A stretch of DNA of 64,000 nt from Deltaproteobacteria bacterium (GTDB taxonomy: Bacteria; Bdellovibrionota_B; Oligoflexia; Oligoflexales; CAIYRB01). The stretch is taken from positions 1-64,000 of the forward strand of contig VGTI01000017.1 of the NCBI GenBank assembly GCA_016874735.1. Direction: 5' to 3'. Numbering within the stretch: position 1 is the stretch's first letter; the number at the start of each line of letters is the position of its first letter. Below, piece by piece: positions 63,153-64,000 of this stretch. Position numbers and translations under genes: made by a program. A model generated the notes under the pieces. It saw only the letters and a list, made by a program, of their open reading frames with translations, was not told the DNA's origin and made no database searches.

Positions 63153-64000
63153 TCACTGGGCCTGACTGATCCCTACGACTTGCCATGCGCCACCGCGGCC
63201 GGTGCGGGCAAAGGTCCAATCCTCGACAAATTTGACTGGCACCAAGTCGCTGCCAGCCAGCACTTGATGCGACGCTTCGTCAACCGTGTAATCGAGTAAG
63301 TTGGCATGAAAGCGTACGGTTGCCACGTCGCTATCACCATCGCGCCACGTCTCACCAACGTCGACTTCGCGGACGCTAATATTTTCCAGTCGATTGATTT
63401 GTTTTTGGCGCCGGAGCTCGTTCAGGTCGGTTTGCAACGCATGACGCACCTCATCCCCAAGGAGATCTTGGATTGATCCGAGGTCACGCCGCGTCCAGGC
63501 ACCCTGCACGCGGAAAAAAATATCGCTAGCGGTTTCGCTCTCGAGGGGGTCAGCTGCGCTCTTGCCGGCGCCCGCCGCCTCGGATGGGGGCATGCGGAAG
63601 CTAATCATCGAGCCCGTTCCTGATGGGGTTGCGGCCTGGCTCCCCTGGCGCGACCGAAATAGGCGGTAACCCAGGTAGCCAAGGCCAGCGATCACCATGA
63701 GTTCAAAGAGACCGATGCCGCCACGGCCCCCACCGTATCCGCCACTGGCTCCGTATCCACCATCTACAGGCCCTGCGCCGTAGCCACCGCCCATGGCGCG
63801 CCCCACGGAATTGAATAGCATACTGCCGAGGAATCCGCCGGCGATCCCACCGGCCATGTTGCGGAGAAACCCCCCACGCGATGGCGCCGCCGCTGGCGGC
63901 TCTGACCTATAGTTGGGAATGCTGCTTGGTGCCGGGGTTGCCGGAGCGCGGTAGTCTTGCTGCGGTTGGGCTAACGGGTAGGGGTTGGCTGGCGGTCTTT
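63153..64000 (-). CDS. Tim44-like domain protein (5' end outside window)
   Basis: The open frame continues to the right edge without a stop; the upstream part is Pro/Gln/Ala-rich (PANPYPLAQPQQDYRAP), so ATG 63857 is only an internal Met. Order: Pro-rich linker, Gly-rich membrane-like stretch (GGIAGGFLGSMLFNSVG), GGYG repeats, a clear membrane helix (LFELMVIAGLGYLGYRLF), then a C-terminal Tim44-like domain (about 135 residues, FRVQGAWTRRDLGSIQDLL and closing WTFART). Bacterial Tim44-domain proteins of this layout are usually exported or anchored; function unknown. Partial. Confidence 0.75.
   Translation of the reverse strand, partial: RPPANPYPLAQPQQDYRAPATPAPSSIPNYRSEPPAAAPSRGGFLRNMAGGIAGGFLGSMLFNSVGRAMGGGYGAGPVDGGYGASGGYGGGRGGIGLFELMVIAGLGYLGYRLFRSRQGSQAATPSGTGSMISFRMPPSEAAGAGKSAADPLESETASDIFFRVQGAWTRRDLGSIQDLLGDEVRHALQTDLNELRRQKQINRLENISVREVDVGETWRDGDSDVATVRFHANLLDYTVDEASHQVLAGSDLVPVKFVEDWTFARTGRGGAWQVVGISQAQ

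Noticed and set aside
1-64000. CRISPR arrays, insertion sequences, integrases, tRNA or rRNA genes
   Set aside because: No regularly spaced repeats, transposase motifs or cloverleaf-like/rRNA sequences were found in the gaps. By-eye reading could miss a degenerate case.

Overview
The window looks like chromosomal DNA of a Gram-negative, diderm, flagellated bacterium. LptD/LptE, TamA/TamB, MotA/MotB, ClpS/ClpA and fused SecDF point that way. The many large orphan lipoproteins, the AgmX/PglI-type protein, SpoIIE- and STAS-like regulators and the ExeA-like ATPase would suit the Bdellovibrionota/Oligoflexia or another former deltaproteobacterial lineage. That placement is inference. I see no rRNA, tRNA, CRISPR array, insertion sequence, prophage or integrase. 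Genes are densely packed on both strands, and convergent neighbours often overlap (4 to 147 bp).

Layout, left to right. 0-5 kb: an orphan lipoprotein, the Leloir genes galT-galK, and a divergent exported family 1 glycosidase; the shared intergenic region holds three nested perfect inverted repeats. 4.6-18 kb: a TamA-like outer-membrane protein with a long POTRA array and a 1436-aa TamB flank a SpoIIE-like phosphatase-domain protein, a lipoprotein and a HEAT-repeat protein with a possible vitellogenin-like front half. TamB is the last gene of an apparent operon with a receiver/helical-repeat protein and an ExeA-like ATPase. 20-27.5 kb: an AgmX/PglI-type lipoprotein whose tail is antisense to a small membrane-protein gene, a YqjD-like partner, then purD, maf and metH. 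27.7-34.5 kb: MltD-like transglycosylase, a 19-cysteine secreted protein, an unusual rhomboid, an RDD protein, an orphan lipoprotein, proline dehydrogenase and YhbY.

34.5-45.4 kb: a small basic membrane protein, an exported protein built of three two-cysteine modules, an HTH protein fused to an ImmA/IrrE-like domain without its HExxH, then motA-motB, clpS-clpA, a tandemly duplicated lipoprotein unit (coding region, leader hairpin and terminator all duplicated) and proC. 45.4-53.4 kb: a CHASE2 nucleotide cyclase with a PilZ gene directly behind it, a three-gene envelope operon, a STAS-like protein, an orphan and lptE. 53.4-64 kb: accD-folC-lptD-speD as a tightly coupled operon, a small cysteine-motif protein, secDF and a Tim44-like gene that runs off the right edge.

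The main theme is envelope biogenesis: TamA/TamB, LptD/LptE, SecDF, MltD, possible lipid transfer and many lipoproteins. Housekeeping metabolism (galactose, purine, methionine, proline, folate, fatty acid and polyamine steps) is interspersed. The best leads for undescribed biology are the duplicated lipoprotein unit, the HTH/dead-ImmA protein, the three-module cysteine protein, the TamB-ExeA-receiver operon and the structured gal intergenic region.
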